Positions 1 to 10,546 of a DNA stretch of 64,000 nucleotides are shown here, in pieces (position 1 is the first letter of the stretch; every line of letters begins with the position of its first letter). Made by a program: the position numbers and the translations under genes. Below the pieces are notes generated by a model, which made no database searches, was not told the origin of the DNA, and saw only the letters and a program-made list of their open reading frames with translations. The DNA is from Microvirga brassicacearum (GTDB taxonomy: Bacteria; Pseudomonadota; Alphaproteobacteria; Rhizobiales; Beijerinckiaceae). The stretch lies in assembly GCF_008757455.1 (NCBI RefSeq), contig NZ_VCMV01000021.1, positions 124,001 to 188,000 on the forward strand, given 5' to 3'.

Positions 1-69
1 CAAAGTGATCGTGATCTAGACTTCCCGCTTTTGCCGCTTTGCGGCACCTTTCTTGAAAAGGACCTGGCC

Positions 70-699
70 ATGTCCAGCACCAGCAGCTTGCTCTTGTTTC
101 TCGCGGCGGCTTTCGTGATCGCGATCACACCGGGACCGGGCATCTTCTACGTTGCGGCGCGCTCATTGGCGGGTGGCCGGGATGAAGGCCTTGCCTCGAG
201 CTTCGGCACCGGCCTTGGAGGTCTTGTGCATGTCTTTGCCGGCGCGTTCGGCGTTTCCGCCTTGGTCATGGCCAGCGCCGATGCCTTCGCGGTCCTCAAA
301 TGGGCGGGCGTCGTCTACCTGATCTGGCTCGGTGTGAAGACGTTCCGCGAGGCACGCATTGAAGTTCCGGCTGGCATTCGGGCGACCGGATCGGGCCGCG
401 CTTTCCGCGAAGGGATCCTCGTCGAGGCCCTGAACCCGAAAACAGCCGCCTTCTTCCTGGCGTTCATCCCACAATTCGTCGACGCGTCGCACGGCAGCGT
501 GGCATTCCAGTTCGTCACCCTCGGTCTCATCTCCATTGTGCTCAACACGAGCGCCGACGTGGTGGTGGCGTTCATGGCATCGCGAGCGCGGGATAGTCTT
601 GCCGAGAGGCCGGGGCTGATCCGCCGCCTGCGGGAAACCTCGGGAATCGTGATTTGCGGCCTCGGCGCTTCGCTCGCACTGGCGCGTCGCACAGGGTGA
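70..699 (+). CDS. LysE/RhtB family amino acid exporter
   Basis: A 209-residue inner-membrane protein of the LysE/RhtB translocator family, which exports amino acids or similar small metabolites. The family hallmark TPGPG lies at residues 20-24 inside the first hydrophobic segment, and the second conserved segment NPKTAAFFLAFIPQF follows near residue 125; the rest is alternating hydrophobic helices. The ATG at 70 is preferred over the in-frame ATG at 31, because the family starts only a few residues before the first membrane helix. The stop is 3 bases from the converging stop of the DUF1223 gene. The substrate cannot be told from sequence. Confidence 0.85.
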   Translation: MSSTSSLLLFLAAAFVIAITPGPGIFYVAARSLAGGRDEGLASSFGTGLGGLVHVFAGAFGVSALVMASADAFAVLKWAGVVYLIWLGVKTFREARIEVPAGIRATGSGRAFREGILVEALNPKTAAFFLAFIPQFVDASHGSVAFQFVTLGLISIVLNTSADVVVAFMASRARDSLAERPGLIRRLRETSGIVICGLGASLALARRTG

Positions 700-702
700 G
701 CG

Positions 703-1437
703 TCAGAGATTCTTGCTCTTGGCGGCGCCGAGAATCGCGCTGGGAGCATTCTCCTCCACCGTCTGCAGCAGAACCACGTAGCCGTCGCCCTTGCCGCGGG
801 CAGCCTCTAGCGGAAGCTGATATCGCGCTGCGCCACCGCGCCATTCGCCGATCCGGTTCATGCCCCTCACCACATTGGCGTAAGTCACGGTGCGGCCACG
901 ATTCTCGCCGCGTCCGATCTGCACGGTCTGGCTGCGAGAGACCGGCAGCACCCAGATTTCGGCCACGCGCGTAATGGTCTGCGGCGTATCCTTGACGGCG
1001 ATGGTGACGGTGCCGTTCGCCTCGGAAATGTCCATGTCCACCGGGAGCAGCCCACCATTGGTGGTCGCCTTGATGGACGCCTCGACACGGGCGCGGTCCG
1101 AGCCGATGCACGGCTTCGTGCCGTTGACGATGATCTGCGGCGTGTAGACCTGCCGGTCGCTGCGCGATTGCGCATAGGCCTTCTGGCGCGCCGTGAAGGT
1201 GGCATGGGCCAGCGTATCCTTCCAGCCGAGGTAATCCCAGTAATCGACCGGGAACGACAGGGCGACAATCCCAGGCTGGCGCGCCAGATCGGCCAACACC
1301 GCATCCGCCGGCGGGCACGAAGAGCAGCCCTGGCTGGTGAAGAGCTCCAGAACGGCGCGCGGCGGCTCGGCTAAAGCGGGTCGCGAGAAGAGGGCGAGGC
1401 CGAGGGCGGCCACGGACAATGTTAGGCGTGAGACCAT
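703..1437 (-). CDS. DUF1223 family secreted thioredoxin-like protein
   Basis: A 244-residue protein with a signal peptide at residues 1-23 ending in ALA, followed by a thioredoxin-like fold with a CSSC motif (Cys38 and Cys41) in the sequence FTSQGCSSCPPAD. This pattern, together with the later VYTPQIIVNG segment, is typical of the DUF1223 family, periplasmic proteins of unknown function that may act on disulfides or metals. The ATG at 1437 is chosen because it begins a clean signal peptide; an in-frame ATG at 1455 would add six residues. It lies 44 bases downstream of lpxXL on the same strand and may be cotranscribed with it. Confidence 0.8.
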   Translation of the reverse strand: MVSRLTLSVAALGLALFSRPALAEPPRAVLELFTSQGCSSCPPADAVLADLARQPGIVALSFPVDYWDYLGWKDTLAHATFTARQKAYAQSRSDRQVYTPQIIVNGTKPCIGSDRARVEASIKATTNGGLLPVDMDISEANGTVTIAVKDTPQTITRVAEIWVLPVSRSQTVQIGRGENRGRTVTYANVVRGMNRIGEWRGGAARYQLPLEAARGKGDGYVVLLQTVEENAPSAILGAAKSKNL

Positions 1438-1481
1438 GATGGCGCCATGGAACACGAAATCACCCTTGAGGGAAACTCACT

Positions 1482-2441
1482 TTAGCTTGAGGCGGCACCT
1501 GACGCGCCGGAAGCGGGCTTCGTCGCTGGCGCGCGCCAGCGGCGGTGCATCCAGAGCCATTGGCTTGGGTTTTCGCGAACCCAGCCCTCGACCACCCGCG
1601 TCATCACCTGCATGGCGCCCTGGACGTTGATCTGCCCATCCGCGTCACGTGGAAGGTCGAGCGCGGGCGTCAGTTGCAGGCGGAAACGATAGTTGGAGAG
1701 GCGAATCACCCGCACTCCGTGGACCGGGCAGTCGAAACGGCGGGCGAATTTACCAAGGATCGGATTGACCAGTGCCGGCCGCCCCATGAAGTCGACGATG
1801 ACCCCGCGGGTAAAATGCTGGTCGATGAGCATGCCGAGATGGCCGCCCTTTTCCAGCGCCCCCTGCATGGCAAAGGCCGCGCCCTGCCGCGCCGCCTCGA
1901 GGCCTCCCATGGTGCCGGAACGGATCTCGTGGAGCACGCGGGCGATGGCTGGATCGTTGGGGGCGCGAAACACCGCCGTCGCGTCGAGTCCGAAGCGAGC
2001 GGCGCAAATGGCCGGCAGCTCCCAGTTGCCGAGATGGGCCGAGAAGATGATGCCGGGTCGGCCGTCGTCCCGGAGCGCGAGAAAATGCTCGATGCCGTCG
2101 ACTTCCGTCCGGCCGACCGTCTCGCTGTCGGGATCGTAGTCGAACAACGTCCCCAGATGCGGGTACTCGCCGCCCGTCCGCCCGAGGTTGTCCCAGGCGC
2201 CGCGGGCGATCGCCCTGACCTCGGCGTCGGATTTTTCCGGATAGGCCGCGCGGATGTTGGCCAAGGCGGTCTTGTGGGCCGGCAGCAGCGGGCCGACGCG
2301 CTTGGCAATGGCGGCCCCAAGCCCTCCGGATTTCTCCGGCCCCAAGGCCCGCGCAAAGGCAAAAACGCCGCGCACGACCCCGACCATGACGATTTCAGTC
2401 AACCGGGAAAGGATACCGCGACGCTTTTTTTGATGAACCAC
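1482..2441 (-). CDS. lpxXL: Lipid A acyltransferase, LpxXL-like
   Basis: A 319-residue member of the HtrB/LpxL acyltransferase family, which moves an acyl chain from acyl-ACP to the lipid A precursor at the inner membrane. The catalytic motif HX4E is present as HLGNWE (His136, Glu141), followed by the family segments FRAPNDP and DQHFTRG. It lies directly downstream of the alcohol dehydrogenase gene that in rhizobia accompanies lpxXL, the acyltransferase that adds the very long (C26-C30) hydroxy fatty acid. Specificity for AcpXL rather than a normal ACP is inferred from this neighbour and from acpXL elsewhere in the window; the protein alone could also be read as LpxL. Confidence 0.78.
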   Translation of the reverse strand: MVHQKKRRGILSRLTEIVMVGVVRGVFAFARALGPEKSGGLGAAIAKRVGPLLPAHKTALANIRAAYPEKSDAEVRAIARGAWDNLGRTGGEYPHLGTLFDYDPDSETVGRTEVDGIEHFLALRDDGRPGIIFSAHLGNWELPAICAARFGLDATAVFRAPNDPAIARVLHEIRSGTMGGLEAARQGAAFAMQGALEKGGHLGMLIDQHFTRGVIVDFMGRPALVNPILGKFARRFDCPVHGVRVIRLSNYRFRLQLTPALDLPRDADGQINVQGAMQVMTRVVEGWVRENPSQWLWMHRRWRAPATKPASGASGAASS

Positions 2442-2510
2442 GAGTTTATCCTGGCTTTCTGGCGTGGGTCGTTCGGTCCGAGCGTCCTTTCGTCGATCCC
2501 GGGGCCATGA

Positions 2511-3533
2511 TCAGAACTTCACCACGACCTTGCCGAAGGCCTTTCGGCTTTCCAGTCGCTCCAGACCTTTCTGAAAATCAGCCAGCGGAAAGACCGAATC
2601 GATCACGGGGGCCATGCCGCCCGCGATCTTGTCGAGGGATTGGCTGATATTCTCGATGCGGCAGCCGAAGGAGCCGAAGATCCGGTATTGCTGCTGGAAC
2701 AATTGCATCAGGTTCATGGTGGTGGAGACGCCCGAGGTGGAGCCGCAGGTCACGAGACGACCGCCGCGCTTGAGGCACAGCAGCGAACCGTTCCACGTCT
2801 CCGCGCCCACATGCTCGAACACCACGTCGACGCCCTTCCGCTTGGTGAGGCGGCGGACCTCGCCCTCGAACCGCTCGGTACGGTAATTGATCACGAAATC
2901 GGCTCCGAGCGCCTTGGCCTTGGCGCCCTTCTCGTCGTCGCCGACCGTCGTATAGACGGTGCAGCCGATCGCCTTTGCCATCTTGATGGCGGCCGTGCCG
3001 ATGCCCGATCCGCCCGCATGGACGAGGATCGATTCACCCGGTTCCAGCTTGGCGTTGTCGAACAGCATGTGCTGCACGGTGCCGAACCCGATCGGCGCGC
3101 AGGCTGCCTGCTCGAACGACACGCCCTCCGGCACCGGGATCACCAGCCGCTCCGGGCGGTTGAGGTATTCGCGGGCGAAGCCGTCGATATGGAAGCCCAT
3201 GATGCCGGCGACGTTCTCGCAGAGGTTGTCGCGTCCCTCGAGGCAGGCCTTGCAATGGCCGCAGGTCTCGGCCCCGTACATCGTAACCGGATCGCCGATC
3301 TTGAACCGGGTCACGCCCTCACCCAAAGCGGCGATTTCGCCCGAGGCCTCGACGCCGACCGCCTGCGGCATCTTGCGCTTGGCGAACGCCATGCCGCGAA
3401 AGCCCCAGACATCGAGGTAGTTGAGCGCCAGCGCCCGTACCTTCACCTGCACTTCACCCGCGGCGGGAGGCGGAGGGGCATCCATCTCGGTGAGGCGAAG
3501 ATCGCGGTCGCCGAAGAGCTGAAGGGCACGCAT
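2511..3533 (-). CDS. Zinc-binding alcohol dehydrogenase of the VLCFA (XL) cluster
   Basis: A 340-residue medium-chain zinc dehydrogenase with a GroES-like N-terminal half and a Rossmann C-terminal half (nucleotide-binding segment HAGGSGIGTAAI near residue 160). The structural zinc cysteines C91, C94, C97 and C105 are all present. From memory, the segments GMAFAKRKMP, AHMLFDNAKLEPGE-like and CGSTSGVST are characteristic of the dehydrogenase found beside lpxXL in rhizobial acpXL clusters, so a role in making the very-long-chain hydroxy fatty acid is likely. The ATG at 3533 is preferred to the one at 3557, because upstream sequence belongs to a dispersed repeat. The lpxXL start lies 69 bases downstream. 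Confidence 0.8.
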   Translation of the reverse strand: MRALQLFGDRDLRLTEMDAPPPPAAGEVQVKVRALALNYLDVWGFRGMAFAKRKMPQAVGVEASGEIAALGEGVTRFKIGDPVTMYGAETCGHCKACLEGRDNLCENVAGIMGFHIDGFAREYLNRPERLVIPVPEGVSFEQAACAPIGFGTVQHMLFDNAKLEPGESILVHAGGSGIGTAAIKMAKAIGCTVYTTVGDDEKGAKAKALGADFVINYRTERFEGEVRRLTKRKGVDVVFEHVGAETWNGSLLCLKRGGRLVTCGSTSGVSTTMNLMQLFQQQYRIFGSFGCRIENISQSLDKIAGGMAPVIDSVFPLADFQKGLERLESRKAFGKVVVKF

Positions 3534-3552
3534 GAGAGAATCCACGATGAGC

Positions 3553-3633
3553 GCCATGCCGGGATCTGGTCCGGAGCCCCTGCCCCGGCAGCGTGCCGGG
3601 AGCGCGGGTGGCCGGGGTCGAACCCGGCCATGA
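3553..3633. repeat. Dispersed palindromic element, 'GTCATGGCCGGG' type
   Basis: The block begins GCCATGCCGGG and ends CCCGGCCATGAC, with an internal perfect inverted repeat GGCCGGG/CCCGGCC (3610-3616 and 3623-3629). Read on the minus strand it encodes the spurious peptide start MAGFDPGHPR, a hallmark I recognise from mis-called ORFs on dispersed intergenic repeats of Bradyrhizobium-like genomes. It abuts the start of the alcohol dehydrogenase gene. Confidence 0.6.
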
Positions 3634-3667
3634 CGGAGAAAAGCTGATTGCGGCGACTTAATGGGCT

Positions 3668-3692
3668 GGCCGGAGAATGACAAGCTCCGGCC
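3668..3692 (-). terminator. Hairpin between the ThDP-enzyme and dehydrogenase genes
   Basis: A perfect 8-base stem GGCCGGAG/CTCCGGCC (3668-3675 and 3685-3692) with a 9-base loop lies downstream of the ThDP-enzyme operon. No clear T-tract follows, so termination is only a plausible role. The remaining sequence from 3634 to 3814 shows no convincing gene. Confidence 0.35.
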
Positions 3693-3814
3693 GCCCTCGC
3701 CACTTTTCCGGCGAGACATCAGAGGGCGCGGTACCCCCGCCGGGGATGCTGCGTCCGGCGAGGCCGTCTTAGGGGCTAGGCGGCGGCTTGAAGGTGGTCC
3801 GGCCGTCGAATCGC

Positions 3815-5371
3815 TCAGATGACCGCCTCGATCAGGAACGGACCCCGGCGTGCCAGCGCGCCTTCGAAGAGCTTGACGAACTCTTCCACCGTCGTCGCGC
3901 GCCCGCCTTCGACCCCCAGGCCCTTGGCAAGGCTGACCCAGTCGAGCGCCGGATCGTCGATGTTGAGCATCCGCTGGGCATTGCGGCCGAACTCGTTGAC
4001 ACCAACGTTGCGCATTTCGCCGTGCAGGATCGCGTAGGTCCGGTTGGCGAACACGATGGTGACGACATCGAGATTCTCGCGCGCCTGCGTCCACAACCCC
4101 TGCACCGTATACATGCCGCTGCCGTCGGCCTGGAGGCCGATGACCTTCCGGTCGGGGCACGCCACCGCCGCGCCGGCGGCAAGCGGGGTGCCGATGCCGA
4201 TCGCGCCACCGGTCAGCGCGAGGTAATCGTGCTGCGGGGCGGTCTCCGAAAGTTCGAAGAACCGGCGCGCCGAGGTCAGCGATTCGTCGCAGATGATCGC
4301 ATTCTCGGGCATCATTCTGGCGACCGCGATCGAAATGGCGTCCTCGGTCAATGTCCCGGTCGGCAAGATTTCGTCCTTGGCGGACAATTTCGGCCTGTAC
4401 GTCGATCCTCCGGCCTTTGTGCCAATTTCGTCCGAAAGCCAGGCGAGCGCCTGTTTCAGATCCTGGCCCGCGCGCGCCAGCTCGATGATGTCGCAATCCT
4501 CGCGCACGAGCAGCCCGGGCTTGCCCGGATAAGCGAAGAAGGCAACCGGCACCTTGGAGCCCACGAGCACGAGCACGTCGATGTCGCGCAGGGTCGCGAG
4601 CGCCTGATCGACCGGATAAGGAACCCGCGTCACCGGGACTCGGCCGGCACCGCGTTCGATGCGTCCGTTGGAGGTCTGGGCCAGCAGCCGGATTCCGTGC
4701 GATTCGGCAATGCGCCCGGCAATCGCCAGAGCGTCGGCCCGCAACGCGCGGCCCGTCAGGAGAAGCCCGACGCGCCGTCCGGACCTTATCGCGTCGCCCG
4801 CGGCGCGCACCGTCCCGGCCACGATCGGATCCGGTGCCGGCAACTCCGCGCGAGTCACCGGCGAAGCGGAAATCTCGCCCCATGCGGCGTTGGCGGGAAG
4901 GATCAGCGTCGCAACGCCCGGCATGGACATGGCGGCCCGATAGGCCGCGGCCGTATCCGGCCCGACGCTCTCGGAATTGTCGATTCTCTTCACCCATTGC
5001 GACATGGGCCGCGCAAGGCTCTCGATATCGCTCGTCAGCGGCGCATCGTGTTCCAGGTGATAGGTCGCATGGTCGCCCACCACGTTGATCATCGGCGTGC
5101 GCGCGCGCCGGGCGTTGTGGAGGTTGGCAAGACCGTTCGCAAGACCTGGACCGAGATGCAGCAAGGTCGCCGCCGGCTTGTCGGCCATGCGTGCGTAGCC
5201 GTCCGCCGCCGCCGTCACCACGCCCTCGAACAAGCCGAGCACGCACCGCATGCGGGGCTTGCGATCAAGCGCCGCGACGAAATGCATCTCGGACGTGCCA
5301 GGGTTGGCGAAGCATACGTCGACGTCGTTAGCCAGCAACTCGTCGCAGAGGCGATCTGCACCGTTCATCAT
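3815..5371 (-). CDS. ThDP-dependent acetolactate synthase/decarboxylase-family enzyme
   Basis: A 518-residue thiamin-diphosphate enzyme of the acetolactate synthase / benzoylformate decarboxylase superfamily. The N-terminal pyrimidine-binding domain carries the conserved glutamate in LGLFEGVVTAAADGYA (Glu49). The C-terminal pyrophosphate-binding domain carries ADGSG (residues 415-419) with the metal-ligand Asn at 443; the first Gly of the usual GDG is Ala. Start is the first of two adjacent ATGs at 5371. It is the last gene of an operon with two amidohydrolases and a peptide-type importer, 25 bases after the ATP-binding gene, so it probably cleaves a 2-oxo acid made from the imported compound rather than making branched-chain amino acids; no small regulatory subunit is nearby. 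Confidence 0.8.
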   Translation of the reverse strand: MMNGADRLCDELLANDVDVCFANPGTSEMHFVAALDRKPRMRCVLGLFEGVVTAAADGYARMADKPAATLLHLGPGLANGLANLHNARRARTPMINVVGDHATYHLEHDAPLTSDIESLARPMSQWVKRIDNSESVGPDTAAAYRAAMSMPGVATLILPANAAWGEISASPVTRAELPAPDPIVAGTVRAAGDAIRSGRRVGLLLTGRALRADALAIAGRIAESHGIRLLAQTSNGRIERGAGRVPVTRVPYPVDQALATLRDIDVLVLVGSKVPVAFFAYPGKPGLLVREDCDIIELARAGQDLKQALAWLSDEIGTKAGGSTYRPKLSAKDEILPTGTLTEDAISIAVARMMPENAIICDESLTSARRFFELSETAPQHDYLALTGGAIGIGTPLAAGAAVACPDRKVIGLQADGSGMYTVQGLWTQARENLDVVTIVFANRTYAILHGEMRNVGVNEFGRNAQRMLNIDDPALDWVSLAKGLGVEGGRATTVEEFVKLFEGALARRGPFLIEAVI

Positions 5372-5396
5372 GTTCTCGTTTCGTCGTCGGGAAGGA

Positions 5397-6475
5397 TCAT
5401 TGGATCGCGGACGCGACCGCATCGCGCTTGCGCGCATAAAGGTCAAGTCTCGCCTGAAGGCGCGGCCTGATGCCGTAGCCATCGCGGAAGCGGGTGAAGT
5501 CCGGCACGGTTTCGGCAAAGTGGCAGGCTGCGAGATGACCGGCGCCGATTTCGCGAAGGGCCGGAATTTCCGCGCTGCACCGGGGCTGCGCCAACGGGCA
5601 ACGGGTATGGAAGCGGCAGCCGCTCGGTGGGTTCAACGGGCTTGGAATATCGCCTCCCAGCGTGCGTCCGGCGCTCCGTCGGGTCGGATCGGGCTCGGGC
5701 GCGGCGGCCAGAAGCGCCTGGGTGTAGGGATGGCGCGGATTGGCGTAGAGGGTTGCCTTGTCGGCCGTCTCGACGACCTGGCCCAGATACATCACCGCGA
5801 CCCGGTCGGATACGTGCTTCACGACCGCCAGGCCGTGGGAAATGAACAGGTAGGTCAGCCCGAATTCCTGCTGCAGATCCTTCAAGAGGTTGATGATCTG
5901 CGCCTGGATCGACACATCGAGAGCCGAGACCGGCTCGTCGCAGACGATGAGACGCGGCGATACCGAAAGCGCGCGCGCAATGCCGATGCGCTGACGTTGA
6001 CCGCCGGAGAACTCGTGCGGATAGCGCGAGGCGTGGTAGGGCGCGAGATCGACGAGCCGAAGCAGCTCGCGGACCCGGTCGCGGCGGGAAGCGTTGTCGC
6101 CCACATTGTGCACCACCATCGGTTCCGCGATGATCTCTTCCACCGTCATGCGCGGATTCAGGCTCGCGTAAGGATCCTGGAAAATGATCTGCATCTCGCG
6201 GCGCAACCGACGCAACTCGGCGCGGGGCGCGTGGGTGATGTCCTGCCCGTCATAGTGGATCGTCCCTTCCGAGGGCTCAATCAGCCGCATGGCCAGACGT
6301 GCCGTCGTCGATTTCCCGCAGCCGCTTTCTCCCACGACCGAAAGCGTCTCGCCGGGCATCAGGCGGAAGCTGACGCCGTCGACGGCACGGACTGTTCCGA
6401 TCTGCTTCTGGATGATCAAGCCCTTGCGGACCGGATAGAGCTTCTTGATGCCCTTGAGCTCCAACAGCGGCTTGG

Positions 6476-6479
<4 letters not shown>
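5397..6479 (-). CDS. Oligopeptide/dipeptide-type ABC transporter ATP-binding protein (OppF/DppF type)
   Basis: A 360-residue ATPase with Walker [10 protein letters not shown] (from residue 50), signature FSGGQRQR, and Walker B region [12 protein letters not shown]. The C-terminal extension specific to peptide transporters carries the cysteine pattern [14 protein letters not shown]. The start ATG overlaps the stop of the preceding ATP-binding gene (ATGA), so the two are translationally coupled. With the DppD-type partner, DppB/DppC-type permeases and a family 5 binding protein it forms a complete importer. Confidence 0.9.
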
Positions 6480-7456
<977 letters not shown>

Positions 7457-7466
7457 GCTGTATCCG

Positions 7467-8903
7467 TCAAACAACGGGGAAGGTCAGCGGCGAGTATTCG
7501 GTGACCGCACGACCGCGCCAGTCGCGGGAGGGCGCTGCCGCCTCGGTCCGCTTCTGCGCCTCATGCAATCTTCTCGCGGCGGCGGGATAGTCGAATGCCA
7601 CCACCTGTCCGTCTTCGACGACGCGGCGCCCGTCGATGAAGACGGTGTGGACCGCGCGCTCCGCCGCAGCGTAGATCAGGCTGCGGACCGGATCGCGGCC
7701 AGGCTGCATCATCGGATGCTTGACGTCGACCATCACCATGTCGGCCTTGCAGCCTGCGGCGAGACGTCCGATATCGTCCCGCAACAAGGCGCGGGCGCCG
7801 CCGATGGTCGCGGCGTTGAAGATGTCCGTGGTGGTCAGGGTGCGCGGATTTTCCGCCATCAGCCGCGCCACGTAGGCGACCGAGCGCATCTCCTCAAGCA
7901 TGTTGTGCGGATAGGTATCGGTGCCGATCCCCATTTTGACGCCGGCGCGCAGATAGCGGCCAAAGTCCTTGAGCGCGATGCCGCGGCGCATGAAGACCGT
8001 CGGGCAATGGGCGACGGTGGTACCGGTTTCGGCGAGCAGCGCGAGATCGCTTCGGCTATGCCACGCATTCCGCGGGTAATCGTCGAGAAAAATCCCGTGG
8101 CCGACGATGCTGGTATCACCCAGCACCCCGAGCTTCTCGAGCCACTGGATCGGCGTGACCCCGTGCCGGCGCGTGATCTCGTGAAATTCGACCGTCGATT
8201 GCGCGGCGTGGATTTGCCACGGCAATCCCCGTCGTTCGGCTTCCGCATGGCTCTGCTGGATCAGTTCCGGCGTGCAGGTGTCGATCTGCGAGGGGCTGAC
8301 CATGCCGGTGAGCCGCCCGCTCGGATGAGCCTGCGCCTTCTCTATCAGCGAGAGCGCATCGGCCATCGCCTTTTCGCCTGCCTTCGCATCCCACTCATAT
8401 TCGACCACATAGCCGTTCCGGGTGAGCCACCGAGCCGAGCGGAACATCGGCGCCATGCAGATTCGCAATCCGCTCTCGGCAGCAAGATCGAGCCATGCCG
8501 GATGAGCACCCGACATGTCCGTCAACGTGGTGACGCCCGAGAGCATCAGCTCCGAATAGGCGACTCGCACGCAATCCGCGACAGCATCCTCGTCGGGGAC
8601 GAGGATCGTCATATATTCGTAGAGAGACGAGTTGTAGAGCGCCGGCGACCCCAACTCATCGAGGAACCCCTTGTTGAGGGGCTCGCTCGACGGATGGGAG
8701 TGAATATTCACGAGGCCGGGCATGACCATAAAACCACGACCGTCGATCGTCTCGTCGGCGGGGCCGGCATAGCCCCGCCCCGCGAACACGATGGCTCCGT
8801 CCCGGAACGCGACATCTCCGTCGGGAATGTAGGTATGCCGGCTCTCGTCAGCATCCCAACCGACAACAAAGGACGCGTTCCGGATAACGGTGGTTTTTGT
8901 CAT
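7467..8903 (-). CDS. Amidohydrolase of the TRZ/ATZ (chlorohydrolase/cytosine-deaminase-like) group
   Basis: A 478-residue TIM-barrel metal hydrolase. The metal ligands are visible: HSH (His68 and His70) in NIHSHP, a histidine in QIHAAQS, one in VGHGIFLD, and the aspartate in [10 protein letters not shown]. Enzymes of this group hydrolyse C-N or C-Cl bonds of heterocycles, guanidines and similar compounds. Its place between the solute-binding protein gene (22 bases upstream) and the transporter ATPases suggests it acts on the imported substrate or its first product. The exact substrate cannot be read from sequence. Confidence 0.85.
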   Translation of the reverse strand: MTKTTVIRNASFVVGWDADESRHTYIPDGDVAFRDGAIVFAGRGYAGPADETIDGRGFMVMPGLVNIHSHPSSEPLNKGFLDELGSPALYNSSLYEYMTILVPDEDAVADCVRVAYSELMLSGVTTLTDMSGAHPAWLDLAAESGLRICMAPMFRSARWLTRNGYVVEYEWDAKAGEKAMADALSLIEKAQAHPSGRLTGMVSPSQIDTCTPELIQQSHAEAERRGLPWQIHAAQSTVEFHEITRRHGVTPIQWLEKLGVLGDTSIVGHGIFLDDYPRNAWHSRSDLALLAETGTTVAHCPTVFMRRGIALKDFGRYLRAGVKMGIGTDTYPHNMLEEMRSVAYVARLMAENPRTLTTTDIFNAATIGGARALLRDDIGRLAAGCKADMVMVDVKHPMMQPGRDPVRSLIYAAAERAVHTVFIDGRRVVEDGQVVAFDYPAAARRLHEAQKRTEAAAPSRDWRGRAVTEYSPLTFPVV

Positions 8904-8925
8904 GATGGCCTCGTGAATGATGGAT

Positions 8926-10518
8926 TTAGCGCTTCAGCTTGATGTCGAGGCCCTTGTAGAGCCCGGCACCATAGAGGCCGTGCGGCTTGGCCCCTTCGAC
9001 ACGATCACCCGAGACCAGCCACATGGGTTCCGACACAAGCGGAACCCAAACGTTCGCCTCGGTCAGCTGGCGCTGCACGGCGCCGTTGGCCTGCGTCCGC
9101 GTCGCATCATCCGTGGAAGTCGTCGACTTGGCGATCAGCGAATCGGTGCTTTCGTTCTTCCAGTTCATCCGGTTCGGGGTCGGAGCCTGCGTGCTTCTGA
9201 AATAGAGGTTCAGAGCCTCGTTGGCCGTCACCGCCGGATAGGACATGAGGAAGGCGTCGAATTCCTGCGTTGCAAGCTTGCCCCAGCCGACAGTCGCATC
9301 CCAAAGCTGGATGCTCATGTCGATTCCGACCTTGCGAAGGTCGGCCTGCATCGCTTCGGAGATCCTTGGATTCACCGCATTGCGCAGACCGTAGACGAGG
9401 AAGGCCGCCTTCTTGCCGTCCTTCTCACGAATGCCGCCTGCACCGACCTTCCAGCCAGCGTCGTCGAGAAGTTTCGCTGCGGCCGCGGGATCGAATTTCG
9501 GCATCAGCTCGGCGGATTTCTTATCGAAATCGAGAACATTCGGGTTCAGCAGCGAATGCAGCGCCGTACCCTTGCCGAAATAAACCGCCTTTGCGATGGC
9601 GTCCCGGTTGATCGCCATGTTGGCGGCACGGCGAATAGCCTCGTCGCTGACGACCGGTTTGTCGACCTTGAAGCCCATGAACGCGTCATAGACGTAGTTC
9701 TTTTGCTGCTGCACCTGCGTGCCGGGAACGCGCTGCATCGTATCGAGCGCGATGTAGGGCATGTAATAGGTGATGTCGGCTTGCTTCGCCTGCATGGCCG
9801 CCATCAGCGTATTCTGCTCGGGGATGACGCGCCACACGATCTGGTCGATCTGCGGCTTGGGATCCTTGTAGATGTCCGGACCCCATGTGTAGTGGGGGTT
9901 CTTCTTCAGCACGACTTCCTGGCGCGGCGTCCAGCTTACCCAGCAATAGGGGCCGGTAGCGTTGAAGCCTTGCACGCCGAAATTTTCGCCGAGCTTTTCA
10001 ACTGTGTTCTTGTCGACGATCGACGCAAAGGAGAGACCCAGCTGGGCCAGCAAATCGCTGTAGGGTTCCTTCAGCTCGTAGACGACCGTGTAATCATCGG
10101 TGGCCCGGACGTCCTTGAGCGGACCGGCGCGGTTGGCGACAGGCGAGCGGCTCGCCGGATTGGTCCAGCGCTTGACCGAATAGACCACGTCCTCCGCCTT
10201 CATCGGCCGCCCGTCGCAGAATTTCACATCCTTGCGCAACTTGAACGTATAGGTCTTGCCGTCCGGCGAGATCTCCCATGATTCGGCTAGAAGCGGGCGA
10301 ATCGTCTTCATGTCGAAATCGATGCTCACCAGAGTGTCGGCGAGCATGTAGGCGACTTCGGCGGCGGCGGTTGATGTCGATCTGATCGGATCGTAATTGT
10401 CGGCGTCGATGACGCGCAGGATCACGAGCGGGTTCTTCTGCTGCGCGATTGCGGGCACGGCGCCAACGCAAAGGGCTGCTGTTCCGGCGATGAGCGCGGT
10501 CCTCAATGACATGTGCAT
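8926..10518 (-). CDS. ABC transporter substrate-binding protein, family 5 (peptide/opine/nickel type)
   Basis: A 530-residue periplasmic binding protein with a signal peptide ending AIAQQ around residue 24. The SBP_bac_5 features are present: the early segment RPLLAESWEISPDGKTYTFKLRK-like strand order, the KFCDGRPMKAEDVVYS segment and the region IRRAANMAINRDAIA. The start is placed at the ATG at 10518; a second ATG at 10512 is two codons in. It lies between the permease genes and the first amidohydrolase in the operon and supplies substrate recognition for the DppBCDF-type transporter. The ligand need not be a peptide; this family also binds opines, polyols and heterocycles. Confidence 0.9.
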   Translation of the reverse strand: MHMSLRTALIAGTAALCVGAVPAIAQQKNPLVILRVIDADNYDPIRSTSTAAAEVAYMLADTLVSIDFDMKTIRPLLAESWEISPDGKTYTFKLRKDVKFCDGRPMKAEDVVYSVKRWTNPASRSPVANRAGPLKDVRATDDYTVVYELKEPYSDLLAQLGLSFASIVDKNTVEKLGENFGVQGFNATGPYCWVSWTPRQEVVLKKNPHYTWGPDIYKDPKPQIDQIVWRVIPEQNTLMAAMQAKQADITYYMPYIALDTMQRVPGTQVQQQKNYVYDAFMGFKVDKPVVSDEAIRRAANMAINRDAIAKAVYFGKGTALHSLLNPNVLDFDKKSAELMPKFDPAAAAKLLDDAGWKVGAGGIREKDGKKAAFLVYGLRNAVNPRISEAMQADLRKVGIDMSIQLWDATVGWGKLATQEFDAFLMSYPAVTANEALNLYFRSTQAPTPNRMNWKNESTDSLIAKSTTSTDDATRTQANGAVQRQLTEANVWVPLVSEPMWLVSGDRVEGAKPHGLYGAGLYKGLDIKLKR

Positions 10519-10546
10519 GACTCTCTGTTTTCCCTCTTTGAGTTGA

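Noticed and set aside
1..69. Possible tail of an upstream plus-strand gene ending TAG at 17-19
   Set aside because: Only five codons would be visible, too few to support a feature.
3610..3629. Sequence GGTCGAACCC resembling a tRNA T-loop
   Set aside because: No acceptor, D or anticodon arms can be built around it; it is the centre of the dispersed palindrome.
3558..5246. A long N-terminal extension of the alcohol dehydrogenase frame
   Set aside because: The extension overlaps the ThDP-enzyme gene out of frame and crosses a dispersed palindrome; the dehydrogenase itself begins at a normal position at 3533.
3788..5470. A long open frame on the plus strand opposite the ThDP-enzyme gene
   Set aside because: It is antisense to a gene with clear domain motifs. 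High GC makes long mirror-image open frames common, and the translation shows no family features.
8917..10281. Plus-strand open frame opposite the family 5 binding-protein gene
   Set aside because: No recognisable domain, low-complexity Arg/His-rich translation and full overlap with a clearly real gene.
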